A DNA stretch of 64,000 nt from an uncultured Clostridium sp. (GCA_900542035.1 UQMJ01000002.1:1-64000), one strand, 5' to 3'. Positions 35,272 to 44,211 are shown, counted from the stretch's first letter. Translations and numbers: made by a program. Notes: a model not told the origin generated them from the sequence alone.

Positions 35272-36429
35272 ATGGAAATGAACACACAATCACAATCTGA
35301 AAAGCAAAGAAATACCGGTTATTTTGCCTTTTTTCTCAGCGGAATCTGCGCCATCAGCAGCGGCGTTGTGGTAAGTCTCTTACAGGAGCTGTACGGATTC
35401 GATTATGGAATGACCGGAACGCTTTTGTCGCTGATGAGTATCGGCAATCTGATTGCCGGCTTTGCTGCCGGCATTTTACCTGCTAAAATCGGTCTGAAAA
35501 AGACGGTCTTACTCCTGACTATCGGATATTTTGCCGGATACCTTCTCATGGGGCTTTCCTCTCTGATGGCAATCTTCATGCTGGCATTTTTCATTGTAGG
35601 CGTAGCCAAAGGAAGCACCATCAACATCTGTACCATTCTGGTCCGCGACAATTCTGAAGACGGTACAAAAGGAATGAATCTGATGCACAGCTGCTATGCC
35701 TTAGGCGCTCTTTTATGCCCGTTTTTCATCGGAGCAGCCGCCAAGTTTAACAGCCGTGCCCCCATGTTTGTCCTTGCGGCCTGCGGCCTTCTTTTATGGT
35801 TCTCTTTTGCATCCGTATCTCTGCGCACCCGTTCCCAGCAAAAAGAGGGTTCCGTAGACTGGAGCTTTTTAAAAAGCTGGAAATTCTGGCTCTTAACCGG
35901 ACTTTTGTTCTGCCAGAATGCAGCGGAAACCAGCGTTACCGGATGGATGGTTACTTATTTTAAGGGAAGCAATATTTTATCCGGCGTTTTAAGCACCTAT
36001 ACGGTAACCGTCATGTGGACGGCCACTTTAATTGCCCGAATGCTGATTGCATTTGTCTTTCCAATCAAAAATGCCCCGTCTTCCATGATTAAAATGTCCA
36101 TTGGATGCATTATCTTTTATATTGGGCTGATGGCCGCCCATACCCAGATTTCGGCTATTCTGCTGCTGTTTGCCTTTGCTTTTTCCATGGCAGGCTTAAA
36201 TCCTACCGCAGTCGCAAGCGCCGGACGGATGACCAGCGTGACCAGTATGGGCGTCATGCTTCCTGCCGCCAGCAGCGGAGCCATTATCATGCCCTGGTTA
36301 ATCGGAATCATCTCCGAATACGGCGGAATCAAAGCCGGCATGGCTTCTAATATTGTCCCCTGTGCCGGACTGTTATTTTTCTGTATTGCCCTGAAAAAAT
36401 TAGAGAAAAACGAGCGGAGTCATACTTAA
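35272..36429 (+). CDS. Major facilitator superfamily transporter
   Basis: The 385-residue protein has about twelve hydrophobic segments, with the loop GILPAKIGLKKT after span 2 in the position of the MFS signature. The family resembles sugar or organic-solute MFS carriers (FucP/NarK-like), but no substrate motif is clear. ATG at 35272 follows AGGGGA; the frame stays open to 35092 but that part has no site. It stands alone between the divergent HAD gene and a bidirectional terminator. Confidence 0.88.
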   Translation: MEMNTQSQSEKQRNTGYFAFFLSGICAISSGVVVSLLQELYGFDYGMTGTLLSLMSIGNLIAGFAAGILPAKIGLKKTVLLLTIGYFAGYLLMGLSSLMAIFMLAFFIVGVAKGSTINICTILVRDNSEDGTKGMNLMHSCYALGALLCPFFIGAAAKFNSRAPMFVLAACGLLLWFSFASVSLRTRSQQKEGSVDWSFLKSWKFWLLTGLLFCQNAAETSVTGWMVTYFKGSNILSGVLSTYTVTVMWTATLIARMLIAFVFPIKNAPSSMIKMSIGCIIFYIGLMAAHTQISAILLLFAFAFSMAGLNPTAVASAGRMTSVTSMGVMLPAASSGAIIMPWLIGIISEYGGIKAGMASNIVPCAGLLFFCIALKKLEKNERSHT

Positions 36430-36441
36430 TTTATAACTGCG

Positions 36442-36488
36442 AAAACCGCTGGAACAGCCAGTTTTTTAACTGGATTCCAGCGGTTTTC
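36442..36488. terminator. Bidirectional terminator between MFS gene and fruA
   Basis: AAAACCGCTGGAA pairs with TTCCAGCGGTTTT over 13 bases, with an inner CCAGT/ACTGG stem. Confidence 0.85.
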
Positions 36489-36528
36489 TTTGTGGGGGAT
36501 AGATCTTGCAATGGTTGAAATTTGTCTC

Positions 36529-38481
36529 TTATCTCTCTGCTTCGTCTAAATTTTTCTTTAACAGGCTTAAAATCAAACAGCCCACTGCGGATCCGATTAC
36601 AATGGCTGCCAGATAACCCAATGGGTTTCCGATCGTAGGAAGTACAAAGATCCCGCCATGAGGCGCTCTTAAGGTACAGCCAAAGAACATGGACAAACCG
36701 CCTGCAACCGCTGCGCCGACAGCGCAGGAAGGAATAATTCTCAATGGATCCGATGCTGCAAATGGGATGGCTCCTTCTGTAATAAAGGAAAGTCCCATAA
36801 TGTAGTTTACAAGGCCGGACTGGCATTCTTTCTTAGTAAATTTGCGTTTAAACAGCGTGGTGCACAGCGCAATGGCAATGGGAGGAACCATGCCGCCTGC
36901 CATGACAGATGCCATTACTTCAAAGTTTCCTTCTGCCAGCTGTGCGGTGCCGAATACATAAGCTGCTTTGTTAAATGGGCCGCCCATATCAATGGACATC
37001 ATTCCGCCTACAATCATTCCCAGAACCACACGGCTTGCACCGCCCATTCCATTTAAGAAACCGGTCAGTCCATCGTTAATCATGCCCATAAATGGATTGA
37101 TAAAGGTAGTAAGAACTGCGCCAAGCAGGATGCCCAGTACCGGATAGAGCAGAACCGGCTTAATGCCTTCTAATGCTTTTGGCAGTCTGGAAAACAGCTT
37201 TCTTAATCCTACTACAATGTAGCCTGCTGCAAATCCTGCAAATAGTGCGCCTAAAAATCCTGCGTTTACAGCTCCTCCTTCTGGATTCGCAAACGTCATG
37301 CCCATTTTGGCAACCATACCGGATACGAAACCAACGGCCAGACCAGGACGATCCGCAATACTCATTGCAATGTAGCCGGACAATACGGGAAGCATCATGC
37401 CAAAGGCCTGTTCACCAATGGTTTTCAAATAAGCGGCAAGAGGGGTATTCTTACCAAAGTTAGAGGGGTCAATGGCATAATCGTCAAATAAAAATGCCAA
37501 TGCGATTAAAATTCCGCCGCCGATAACAAACGGAAGCATATGAGACACGCCGTTCATCAGATGCTTGTAAATCCGTCTTCCCACGCTGTCGGATGCGCTT
37601 CCTTTTACTGAACTGCTGTCTGCGCCGCCTGCATGATGGTAAATCGGCGCTTGTCCGGATACCGCCTTTTGAATCAGTTCTTCCGCCTTATGGATTCCGT
37701 CTGAAACCGGAACCTGAATCACTGGTTTTCCATCAAATCTTGCCATCTCAATTTCACGGTCAGCCGCTACGATAATAGCCTGGGCCTGTTCAATCTCTTC
37801 TTTTGTCAGCACGTTCTGGGCGCCGCCGGATCCATCGGTCTCCGCTTTTAAAGAGATTCCCATCTTTTTCGCGGTAGACTCTAAATTTTCTGCCGCCATA
37901 TAGGTATGGGCAATTCCGGTAGGACAGGCGGTAACTGCAAGAATCTGATAAGTTCCAGCTTTTTTTGCCGTCTCTTCCTGCTCTGCTTTCTCCAGGGTTT
38001 CGGAAGGTTCTTTTTCTCCGAATTTTTCGGTTTCTGCCGCGTCAATTACCGCCAGAAACTCTTCCTTGCTGGCTGCTGACAGCAGATTGTCTTTAAATCC
38101 AGGCGTCATCAGCAGGGTAGAAAGTCTGGCCAGCGCTTCCAGATGAACGTCTGCTCCTTCTGCCGGAGCTGCAATCATAAAAATCAGCTTGGCTAAAGAA
38201 CCGTCAAACGCCTCATAATCTACGCCTTCCGGTACAGTAACGGCTGCAAGGCCTGGTTCTTTTACCGCCTCTACCTTAGCGTGGGGAATGGCAATCCCTT
38301 CTCCGACTGCGGTACTTCCCTGGGCTTCCCTGGCCAGGATTCCTTCTTTATATCCAGCCCGATCCTTCAGCCTTCCGCCTGCTTCCATCAGTCCGGTCAA
38401 TTTATCAATCGCCGCTTCCTTCGACGCCAGGGTTACCCCCAGTTCAATACTTTCCTTTTTTAATAGTTCTGTAATCCTCAT
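36529..38481 (-). CDS. fruA: Fructose-specific PTS enzyme II, fused EIIA-EIIB-EIIC
   Basis: The 650-residue protein has an EIIA domain (about 1-145) with the phospho-histidine in AIPHAKV, an EIIB domain with the phospho-cysteine in VTACPTGIAHTYMAAE near 188, and a polytopic EIIC domain (about 300-650) with GPFNKAAYVF. It imports fructose as fructose-1-phosphate, the substrate of fruK. fruK lies just upstream (20-base gap) on the same strand, so fruK-fruA form one operon. The EIIA-B-C order in one chain is normal for Firmicutes FruA. Confidence 0.96.
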   Translation of the reverse strand: MRITELLKKESIELGVTLASKEAAIDKLTGLMEAGGRLKDRAGYKEGILAREAQGSTAVGEGIAIPHAKVEAVKEPGLAAVTVPEGVDYEAFDGSLAKLIFMIAAPAEGADVHLEALARLSTLLMTPGFKDNLLSAASKEEFLAVIDAAETEKFGEKEPSETLEKAEQEETAKKAGTYQILAVTACPTGIAHTYMAAENLESTAKKMGISLKAETDGSGGAQNVLTKEEIEQAQAIIVAADREIEMARFDGKPVIQVPVSDGIHKAEELIQKAVSGQAPIYHHAGGADSSSVKGSASDSVGRRIYKHLMNGVSHMLPFVIGGGILIALAFLFDDYAIDPSNFGKNTPLAAYLKTIGEQAFGMMLPVLSGYIAMSIADRPGLAVGFVSGMVAKMGMTFANPEGGAVNAGFLGALFAGFAAGYIVVGLRKLFSRLPKALEGIKPVLLYPVLGILLGAVLTTFINPFMGMINDGLTGFLNGMGGASRVVLGMIVGGMMSIDMGGPFNKAAYVFGTAQLAEGNFEVMASVMAGGMVPPIAIALCTTLFKRKFTKKECQSGLVNYIMGLSFITEGAIPFAASDPLRIIPSCAVGAAVAGGLSMFFGCTLRAPHGGIFVLPTIGNPLGYLAAIVIGSAVGCLILSLLKKNLDEAER

Positions 38482-38501
38482 ACTTTCCCTCCTGTTTTGA
38501 A

Positions 38502-39404
38502 CTACAGCGTATTATATAGTTTCATAATCTCTTCTCTGGTTCCCAAACCTTCGGAAAAAGCAGTGGCTCCGCCTGCTGCAGTTCCCAGCTTTAATGCATA
38601 TTCATAGTCTCCGGTATTCAGATAACCGGCCAAAAATCCAGCTACCATGGAATCTCCGGCGCCTACTGAATTTTTTACAGTTCCCCTGGCAACGCCCTGC
38701 TGATATACCGTTTTGTCCTCCGTTACCAAGAGAGCTCCGTCACCTGCCATAGAAACCAGGACGTTTCTGGCCCCCATGTCCTGAAGGCGTTTTGCATATT
38801 CTTCGATTTCTTTTTCACTATGAAGCGTTACGCCAAACATATCTCCCAGTTCGTGATTATTGGGTTTTATCAGAAATGGATGATACTTTAATACATTTAA
38901 AAGAAGTCCTTTTTCTGCATCCACCACTATCCGGATCGCTTTTTCCTCCAGTCTGGCCATAATCTTCTCATAAATCCGTTCATCCATAGAAGACGGAATA
39001 CTGCCGGAAAGCACCAGTACGTCGCCTTTTTGCAATTGATCTAGTTTTAAAAACAACTTCTCTGTATCTTCCTGAGTAATGACCGGCCCCATACCGTTAA
39101 TTTCGCTTTCTTCATTGGACTTTAACTTCACATTAATACGCGACATTCCTTCTTTTACCCGAATAAAATCTGAAGAAAATCCCATTTTTTTGACACCGCG
39201 CTCAATTTCATCTCCGGTAAATCCTGCTATAAATCCCAACGCCGTAGTTTCCAGTCCCAGATTTGCCAAAATTCCAGCTACGTTAATTCCTTTTCCGCCG
39301 TAAAAAATCTGTTCACTATAAGTGCGGTTCACAGTTCCTGCAGTAAAGTCCTTTACTCTTACCACATAATCCAACGCCGGATTAAAGGTTACTGTGTAAA
39401 TCAC
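38502..39404 (-). CDS. fruK: 1-phosphofructokinase
   Basis: The 300-residue PfkB-family kinase begins with IYTVTFNPALDYVV, has GGKGINVA (substrate loop) and ends with the GAGDSMVAGFLAGY motif that carries the catalytic aspartate. It phosphorylates fructose-1-phosphate to fructose-1,6-bisphosphate. A GTG at 39404 matches the usual family start and stands nine bases after AAAGGG; ATG at 39413 is an alternative. First gene of the operon, behind a clear promoter with paired candidate operators. Confidence 0.94.
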   Translation of the reverse strand: MIYTVTFNPALDYVVRVKDFTAGTVNRTYSEQIFYGGKGINVAGILANLGLETTALGFIAGFTGDEIERGVKKMGFSSDFIRVKEGMSRINVKLKSNEESEINGMGPVITQEDTEKLFLKLDQLQKGDVLVLSGSIPSSMDERIYEKIMARLEEKAIRIVVDAEKGLLLNVLKYHPFLIKPNNHELGDMFGVTLHSEKEIEEYAKRLQDMGARNVLVSMAGDGALLVTEDKTVYQQGVARGTVKNSVGAGDSMVAGFLAGYLNTGDYEYALKLGTAAGGATAFSEGLGTREEIMKLYNTL

Positions 39405-39429
39405 TCCTATCATCCCTTTCACGTTTTAT

Positions 39430-39442
39430 GAAATTTATTTTC
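39430..39442 (-). promoter_or_regulatory. Candidate RpiR operator, promoter-proximal copy
   Basis: GAAA-N5-TTTC palindrome of 13 bases downstream of the fruK -10. It matches the second site at 39498-39510. Confidence 0.5.
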
Positions 39443-39455
39443 TTCATCTGCCTTA

Positions 39456-39484
39456 ATCATAGCACGATTGTTTTGTTTCGTCAA
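39456..39484 (-). promoter_or_regulatory. fruK-fruA promoter
   Basis: On the minus strand TTGACG (39479-39484) and TATGAT (39456-39461) are 17 bases apart. Confidence 0.8.
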
Positions 39485-39497
39485 TATATTTTTAAAA

Positions 39498-39510
39498 GAA
39501 ATTTTATTTC
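39498..39510 (-). promoter_or_regulatory. Candidate RpiR operator, upstream copy
   Basis: A second GAAA-N5-TTTC palindrome, 13 bases upstream of the -35 and directly after the regulator's stop codon. With the first copy it brackets the promoter symmetrically. Confidence 0.5.
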
Positions 39511-40365
39511 TTACACTTGTTTATCTGGGCGGATGGCATTTTCGTGACGCCGGATATGGGCCGGTGCATTCTTTTTACTTACAAACAGCAGAAGATACAG
39601 GGTTTCAATTACTAACATGGCAGGAATCCTGGAAAACCAGAACTCGCCGGTCAGAAGTTTTTCCCTGGTAGCCGTAATGATCCGGTAGTCGCTGGTTAAT
39701 GCTAACGGCGAGGATGCGTTGTTGGTAATCACAATGACTCTGGCTCCATTTTCATGAGCTCCTTCCGCCAGTGTCAGAAGCCGTCTTGACATACCGGAAT
39801 TGGAAATAATCAGTACGACGTCCTGAGGCCCCAGATTATACGTATAGGCCATCTGCGCCTCCCAGATCGAACTGCAGGATGCGCTGATTCCCAACTGGTT
39901 GAACTTAAACGCGCCGTCCATCGCTACCGGTATGGTATTTCCGACTGCTGCAAACTGGATGGTGCGGGCGCTTTCCAGAATTTTTAAAATCGTCTCTAAA
40001 TTATCCGGTTCCAGCATCCCAATGGTTCCGGTCATTTCCGCCATTTTATTAGCTAAAATGTTCTGCAGGGCCTGTGGAAGGTTCCCTCGGTCAATCTCAT
40101 TGGACACCTGGAGACTATCCCGCTCTTCTTCCATAATTTCTTTTGCTAACGCCATCTTCAGGTTCTGATACCCTTTAAATCCGCAGCGCCGGCAGAAACG
40201 GGAAACCGTAGCATCGCTGGTTTTGCTGGCTTTTGCCAGTTCTGCAACCGTCATCTCCACTGCTTCTTTTTTATTATTTAAAATGTAGTCTGCAATCTTC
40301 TTCTCTGCTTCAAAAAACTGCTCATAAGATGCGCAGATAATATCCATAACGCTCCGATTACTCAT
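39511..40365 (-). CDS. MurR/RpiR-family regulator, probable fructose operon regulator
   Basis: The 284-residue protein has an N-terminal RpiR helix-turn-helix (MTVAELAKASKTSDATVSRFCRRCGFKGYQNLK, about 40-75) and a C-terminal SIS sugar-phosphate-binding domain (FAAVGNTIPVA, ISNSGMSRRLL). RpiR proteins sense sugar phosphates. It is directly upstream of fruK in the same direction, with the operon promoter between them. A fructose-1-phosphate or related effector is the natural guess; in most Firmicutes the local regulator of fruKA is DeoR-type instead. ATG at 40365 follows GGGAG. Confidence 0.9.
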   Translation of the reverse strand: MSNRSVMDIICASYEQFFEAEKKIADYILNNKKEAVEMTVAELAKASKTSDATVSRFCRRCGFKGYQNLKMALAKEIMEEERDSLQVSNEIDRGNLPQALQNILANKMAEMTGTIGMLEPDNLETILKILESARTIQFAAVGNTIPVAMDGAFKFNQLGISASCSSIWEAQMAYTYNLGPQDVVLIISNSGMSRRLLTLAEGAHENGARVIVITNNASSPLALTSDYRIITATREKLLTGEFWFSRIPAMLVIETLYLLLFVSKKNAPAHIRRHENAIRPDKQV

Positions 40366-40455
40366 TTCATACACTCCCTTTTTCATGTAATTTTTTTTCA
40401 TGTTTTTATGGTAGCACAAACCTGCATAAAATTCCAGCTTTTTGTTGATTTTTTC

Positions 40456-40484
40456 TTGCTCCGCCTTTTGTTGTATGTTATAAT
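40456..40484 (+). promoter_or_regulatory. Promoter of the mgtE leader and gene
   Basis: TTGCTC (40456-40461) and TATAAT (40479-40484) are 17 bases apart, about 320 bases before the mgtE start. Confidence 0.7.
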
Positions 40485-40544
40485 AAGCAGGCTTGAGACA
40501 TCAGGCATTCTTTTAATCATGTTTTAATAAAGTGAGGTGAAAGT

Positions 40545-40631
40545 ATGGACGGCAGTAGTTGTAGTCGAAGTAACAGCAGGGTTTTCCTATGGGGTCCGAT
40601 CATGTACGGCTGCAGACCGTTCATTTTTTGA
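40545..40631 (+). CDS. Candidate 28-residue leader peptide upstream of mgtE
   Basis: GAGGTG (40534-40539) stands five bases before ATG 40545, opening a 28-codon frame: a Ser/Arg-rich start (DGSSCSRSNSR), then FLWGPIMYGCRPFIF. It lies about 55 bases after the expected transcript start and 170 before mgtE. Translation of short leaders with Pro or Arg codons is a known way of sensing Mg2+ upstream of Mg2+ transporters in enteric bacteria (mgtL), but this peptide is not related to that one. A peptide function, a cis-attenuation role or a chance ORF are all possible; the good ribosome site argues against chance. Confidence 0.5.
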   Translation: MDGSSCSRSNSRVFLWGPIMYGCRPFIF

Positions 40632-40790
40632 TTCCCGCTTTTGATTTTATCTGAAAACCACTGTCTGTTTCGAACGCTGCGCTGCATCATCAGACAAGCG
40701 CGGTCCCTGTGCAGGAAACCGGCAGTGGTATTTTTATGCCCTTTTCCTGCATTTGCCCGTCTGTCTGAAATTCCACAACCAGAATGAATA
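40632..40790 (+). promoter_or_regulatory. Structured mgtE leader, possible Mg2+-responsive attenuator
   Basis: ACCACTG (40657-40663) pairs with CAGTGGT (40723-40729) and encloses smaller stems (TCTG/CAGA; CCTG/CAGG), followed by ATTTTTATG, so the fold ends like a weak terminator. The standard M-box (ykoK) consensus blocks GTTAGGTGAGGC and GCTGCTGCCC are not recognisable. The long untranslated stretch before a Mg2+ transporter gene nonetheless suggests RNA-level control. Confidence 0.4.
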
Positions 40791-40802
40791 GGAGGAACAG
40801 AC

Positions 40803-42221
40803 ATGAAAAGAAATAACGAACTGTTTAACGAAAACGCCGTATTGGCTCTGCATCCAGACTATAAGACAGAGATTGCCAGGATTGTCCGCAGCAATCTGGC
40901 TCCCAGGGCAAAGCAGGAACAACTGTCGGATTACCACGAAAATGATATTGCCGCTGCCCTGGATTTATTAAATAAAGAAGAACGCAGACGGCTCTATCAT
41001 CTTTTAGATACGGAAACGGCCGCCAATGTGCTGGAATATTCCGATAACCGGAACCTCTATCTCAATGAGCTTAGTATCCGGCAGCGGATTCCGGTACTCC
41101 AGCAGCTGGAAATTACCTCTGCAGCCGATTATCTGGAACAATTGGAAAAATCAGAACGCAGCACGCTTCTGGATTTAATCGATGAGGATACCAGAAGGGA
41201 AATTTCCCTCCTCAATTCCTTTGATGAAGAAGAAATCGGAAGCAAAATGAGTACAAATTACGTTGCTTTCCAGGAGGATACCAGTATTTCCCAGGCTATG
41301 AGCGAACTGATCCAGCAGGCGGCCGATCACGACAATATTTCAACCCTTTATGTCATTGACAGCTGCGGAACCTATCTGGGCGCTATTCATTTAAAGGATC
41401 TGATTATTGCCCGTAAAGATACGAATCTTAGTTCTATTACGATGACTTCTTATCCTTATGTATATGCAAACGAACAGATCGAAGATTGTATCAGCCGCAT
41501 TGTGGGTTACTCGGAGGACTCCATACCGGTTCTGGATTCAGACAACAAGCTTCAGGGCGTGCTCATTTCCCAGGATATTACGGAACTTGTTGATGAAGAA
41601 ATGGGCGACGACTATGCCAAGCTGGCCGGTCTGTCTTCGGAAGAGGATTTAAATGAACCGTTGAGGCAGAGCATCAAAAAACGGCTTCCCTGGCTGGTTA
41701 TCCTGCTTGGGCTGGGGCTCATCGTATCCAGCGTAGTAGGTATTTTTGAAGGCGTTATTGCCAGCCTCCCGCTTATTATCGCGTTTCAGTCCCTGGTTCT
41801 GGACATGGCCGGCAATGTCGGCACCCAGTCTCTTGCGGTTACCATCCGTGTGCTCATGGATGAAAATGTCAGCGGAAAGCAGCAGGCCCGCCTCATTGGA
41901 AAAGAAGCCCGCGTCGGGCTGGCAAACGGACTAATTTTAGGTATCCTGTCCTTTTTATTCATCGGATTGTATTTAATGGTATTAAAAGGCCAGGCTCCTT
42001 TACTGTCTTTTTCTGTATCCTTCTGTACCGGATCCGCTTTGTTGGCCGCCATGCTTTTATCCAGCCTTTCCGGAACTATTGTTCCCCTTATTTTCAAAAA
42101 GCTCCGGATTGATCCGGCTGTTGCTTCCGGCCCTCTGATTACCACAATCAACGATTTAGTTGCCGTTGTTTCCTATTACGGGCTGGCCTGGTTTTTGCTG
42201 ATCCAGCTTCTGCACCTGTAA
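40803..42221 (+). CDS. mgtE: MgtE magnesium transporter
   Basis: The 472-residue protein has the MgtE N domain (about 30-150, helical), two CBS domains (about 155-275) that bind Mg2+ and gate the pore, the plug helix and five membrane spans (about 295-472) with the pore motif PLIIAFQSLVLDMAGNVGTQS and the C-terminal PLITTINDL. ATG at 40803 has GGAGG seven bases upstream. It is monocistronic, preceded by a long leader and followed by a terminator. Confidence 0.96.
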   Translation: MKRNNELFNENAVLALHPDYKTEIARIVRSNLAPRAKQEQLSDYHENDIAAALDLLNKEERRRLYHLLDTETAANVLEYSDNRNLYLNELSIRQRIPVLQQLEITSAADYLEQLEKSERSTLLDLIDEDTRREISLLNSFDEEEIGSKMSTNYVAFQEDTSISQAMSELIQQAADHDNISTLYVIDSCGTYLGAIHLKDLIIARKDTNLSSITMTSYPYVYANEQIEDCISRIVGYSEDSIPVLDSDNKLQGVLISQDITELVDEEMGDDYAKLAGLSSEEDLNEPLRQSIKKRLPWLVILLGLGLIVSSVVGIFEGVIASLPLIIAFQSLVLDMAGNVGTQSLAVTIRVLMDENVSGKQQARLIGKEARVGLANGLILGILSFLFIGLYLMVLKGQAPLLSFSVSFCTGSALLAAMLLSSLSGTIVPLIFKKLRIDPAVASGPLITTINDLVAVVSYYGLAWFLLIQLLHL

Positions 42222-42247
42222 AACCTGTTTCATCCTCAGATTTTATC

Positions 42248-42287
42248 AAAAGAGGTAATGCGGACTGTCCTGCTTTACCTCTTTTAT
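42248..42287 (+). terminator. mgtE terminator
   Basis: AAAGAGGTAA pairs with TTACCTCTTT around a loop and is followed by TATTTT. Confidence 0.8.
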
Positions 42288-42323
42288 TTTAACGCAATCT
42301 TTACTTTTTTTACCGATTCCTAT

Positions 42324-42332
42324 GCTATACTA
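42324..42332 (+). promoter_or_regulatory. Extended -10 promoter of the antiporter gene
   Basis: TG-N-TATACT at 42324-42332, 41 bases before the ATG; no good -35. Confidence 0.45.
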
Positions 42333-42373
42333 GAGTGGTTACTGTCGGCCCTGTCTGTTCAAGGAGGACCCTT

Positions 42374-43993
42374 ATGAATTTTCTGTTGCTTCTTACCGCT
42401 TCTGCCATTTTTGCCTGTATTGCTGGAAGCCGCCTGTCCCGCCGTCTGGGTATTCCCACCCTGTTTATCTTTATTGCCCTGGGAATGCTGTTTGGATCAG
42501 ATGGTATTTTTAAAATTGAATTTGCTGATTACCATTTGGCAGAGCAGATTTGTTCTGCGGCTTTGGTTATCATTATGTTTTATGGCGGCTTTGGAACAAA
42601 GTGGAGCGCTGCCCGTCCTGTAGCCGTCCAGTCGGTCCTTTTAAGCACTCTGGGCGTATTGATTACTGCAGGGCTTACAGGATTTTTTTGTTACTTTTTT
42701 CTGAACCTCCCTCTTCTGGAAGGACTTCTGATTGGAGCCGTTTTAGGTTCTACCGATGCCGCTTCTGTATTTTCCATTCTCCGTTCCCAGAGGCTCAATC
42801 TGAAATATGGTACGGCTTCCATGCTGGAAATCGAAAGCGGCAGCAACGATCCCTTTGCCTATATGCTGACCATTGTTGTGCTCTCTGCCATGGGCGGTTC
42901 TGTGTCCCTTTCCCAGATTGTCCGGTCTGTTTTTTCCCAGATCTTTATCGGGCTGGCAGCGGGAAGCCTGTTGGCATGGATAGCCGGAAGTATTATGAAA
43001 CGCGTCCATTTTGGAGAAAACGGTCTGGATTCTGTCTTTTTATCCGGTATTGCCCTGGCCTCTTATGCCATCCCTTCTCTGCTTGGGGGAAATGGATATC
43101 TCAGCGCATACCTGGCCGGAATTCTCCTTGGAAACCAGAGTATTCCCAACAAAAAAGGACTGGTCAACTTTTTTGATGCCTTAAACGGAATGATGCAGAT
43201 GCTGATCTTTTTCCTGTTAGGTCTCCTGGTCTTCCCTTCCCGCCTGGGGACCTATTTTCTCCCTGCTTTGCTGACCGCCTTGTTTTTAACCTTTTTTGCA
43301 AGGCCGGCAGCTGTATTTCTTTTATTGGCTCCATTTAAAGCCCCATTCCGCCAGAAAGTTCTGATTTCCTGGGCAGGTCTTAGAGGCGCCGCTTCCATTG
43401 TATTTGCGATTATGGCTGCCGTATCCCCTTATTATGGCAGGGAAACCGTCTTTCATATTGTATTCTGCGTCGTCCTGCTGTCCATTTTGCTCCAGGGAAG
43501 CCTTCTTCCCCTGGCTGCTTCCAAAACCCATATGCTGGACAGCAAAGAAAACGTATTAAAAACCTTTACCGATTATTCAGAAGAAACCGGAGTCCAGTTT
43601 ATCTGCCTGGAAATCAGCCCAGGTCATCCCTGGATTAACTGTCAGATCCAGGACGTTTCCATTGCCCCAGGCATTCTGATTGCCGCCGTTTTGCGGGATC
43701 AAAAAGCTATTATGCCTCGTGGAGATACCTGTTTAAAAGCAGGTAATTCCCTGATTGTCGCAGCAAAAGGGTATCACGGCACTGCCGACGTTGAACTCAG
43801 CGAAGTAGAAGTAACCCCTGGCAGCCGGCTGGCTGGAATGAAGCTAAAGGAAGCCGACATCCGGAAAAATTCCCTGGTTGTGCTAATCCAGCGGCAGTAT
43901 CATGAACTGATTCCCGACGGAGACACCATCCTGTGTCCCGACGATATTCTGGTTTTATACACCTGCCCCTCTTTTTCTGAAAAAGGGGCATAG
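42374..43993 (+). CDS. CPA1-type K+/Na+:H+ antiporter with RCK C (TrkA-C) domain
   Basis: The 539-residue protein has about twelve spans with the CPA1 blocks LGSTDAASVFSILRS and ESGSNDP (ion-binding Asp), then a cytoplasmic part (about 400-539) with two RCK/TrkA-C-like segments (QDVSIAPGILIAAVLR and LKEADIRKNSLVVLIQR). It resembles the NhaP2/CvrA potassium-proton antiporters. It exchanges K+ or Na+ for H+ and helps pH and volume control. ATG at 42374 follows AAGGAGGA. Confidence 0.92.
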   Translation: MNFLLLLTASAIFACIAGSRLSRRLGIPTLFIFIALGMLFGSDGIFKIEFADYHLAEQICSAALVIIMFYGGFGTKWSAARPVAVQSVLLSTLGVLITAGLTGFFCYFFLNLPLLEGLLIGAVLGSTDAASVFSILRSQRLNLKYGTASMLEIESGSNDPFAYMLTIVVLSAMGGSVSLSQIVRSVFSQIFIGLAAGSLLAWIAGSIMKRVHFGENGLDSVFLSGIALASYAIPSLLGGNGYLSAYLAGILLGNQSIPNKKGLVNFFDALNGMMQMLIFFLLGLLVFPSRLGTYFLPALLTALFLTFFARPAAVFLLLAPFKAPFRQKVLISWAGLRGAASIVFAIMAAVSPYYGRETVFHIVFCVVLLSILLQGSLLPLAASKTHMLDSKENVLKTFTDYSEETGVQFICLEISPGHPWINCQIQDVSIAPGILIAAVLRDQKAIMPRGDTCLKAGNSLIVAAKGYHGTADVELSEVEVTPGSRLAGMKLKEADIRKNSLVVLIQRQYHELIPDGDTILCPDDILVLYTCPSFSEKGA

Positions 43994-44012
43994 CCATTCT
44001 CCTGCAAGTACG

Positions 44013-44060
44013 CAAAAACCCCTGCAGATAAGCGGTTTTCGCTTACCTGCAGGGGTTTTC
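44013..44060. terminator. Bidirectional terminator between antiporter gene and tRNA-Ser
   Basis: AAAACCCCTGCAG pairs with CTGCAGGGGTTTT and continues with TAAGC/GCTTA; one of the strongest stems in the window. Confidence 0.9.
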
Positions 44061-44066
44061 CTATCG

Positions 44067-44154
44067 CGGAGACGGTGGGATTCGAACCCACGTGCCGGTT
44101 ACCCGACAACTTGATTTCGAGTCAAGCTCGTTGCGACCACTTCGATACGTCTCC
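44067..44154 (-). tRNA. tRNA-Ser(CGA)
   Basis: On the minus strand GGAGACG (acceptor 5') pairs with CGTCTCC (44068-44074). The anticodon stem-loop is CTTGA-CTCGAAA-TCAAG with anticodon CGA, a long variable arm (class II) and the T-loop GTTCGAATC are present. The discriminator is G, as in serine tRNAs. CCA is not encoded. A TATAAT lies upstream at 44174-44179. Confidence 0.96.
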
Positions 44155-44211
44155 TTTTGCTGCTGCCTGTAGTATTATACACGAAATTTTACGTTTTGGG
44201 TAGTGTAATTT

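Noticed and set aside
40485..40802. Classical M-box (ykoK) riboswitch before mgtE
   Set aside because: The conserved M-box blocks could not be found by eye. A covariance search would settle it.
40517..40804. 95-codon open frame on the minus strand over the mgtE leader
   Set aside because: No ribosome site or protein-like composition, and it is antisense to a clear promoter, leader ORF and mgtE; it is most likely a by-product of the RNA sequence.
42550..43176. 208-codon frame inside the antiporter gene
   Set aside because: Cys/Arg/Phe-rich out-of-frame translation of a membrane gene; no independent start signal.
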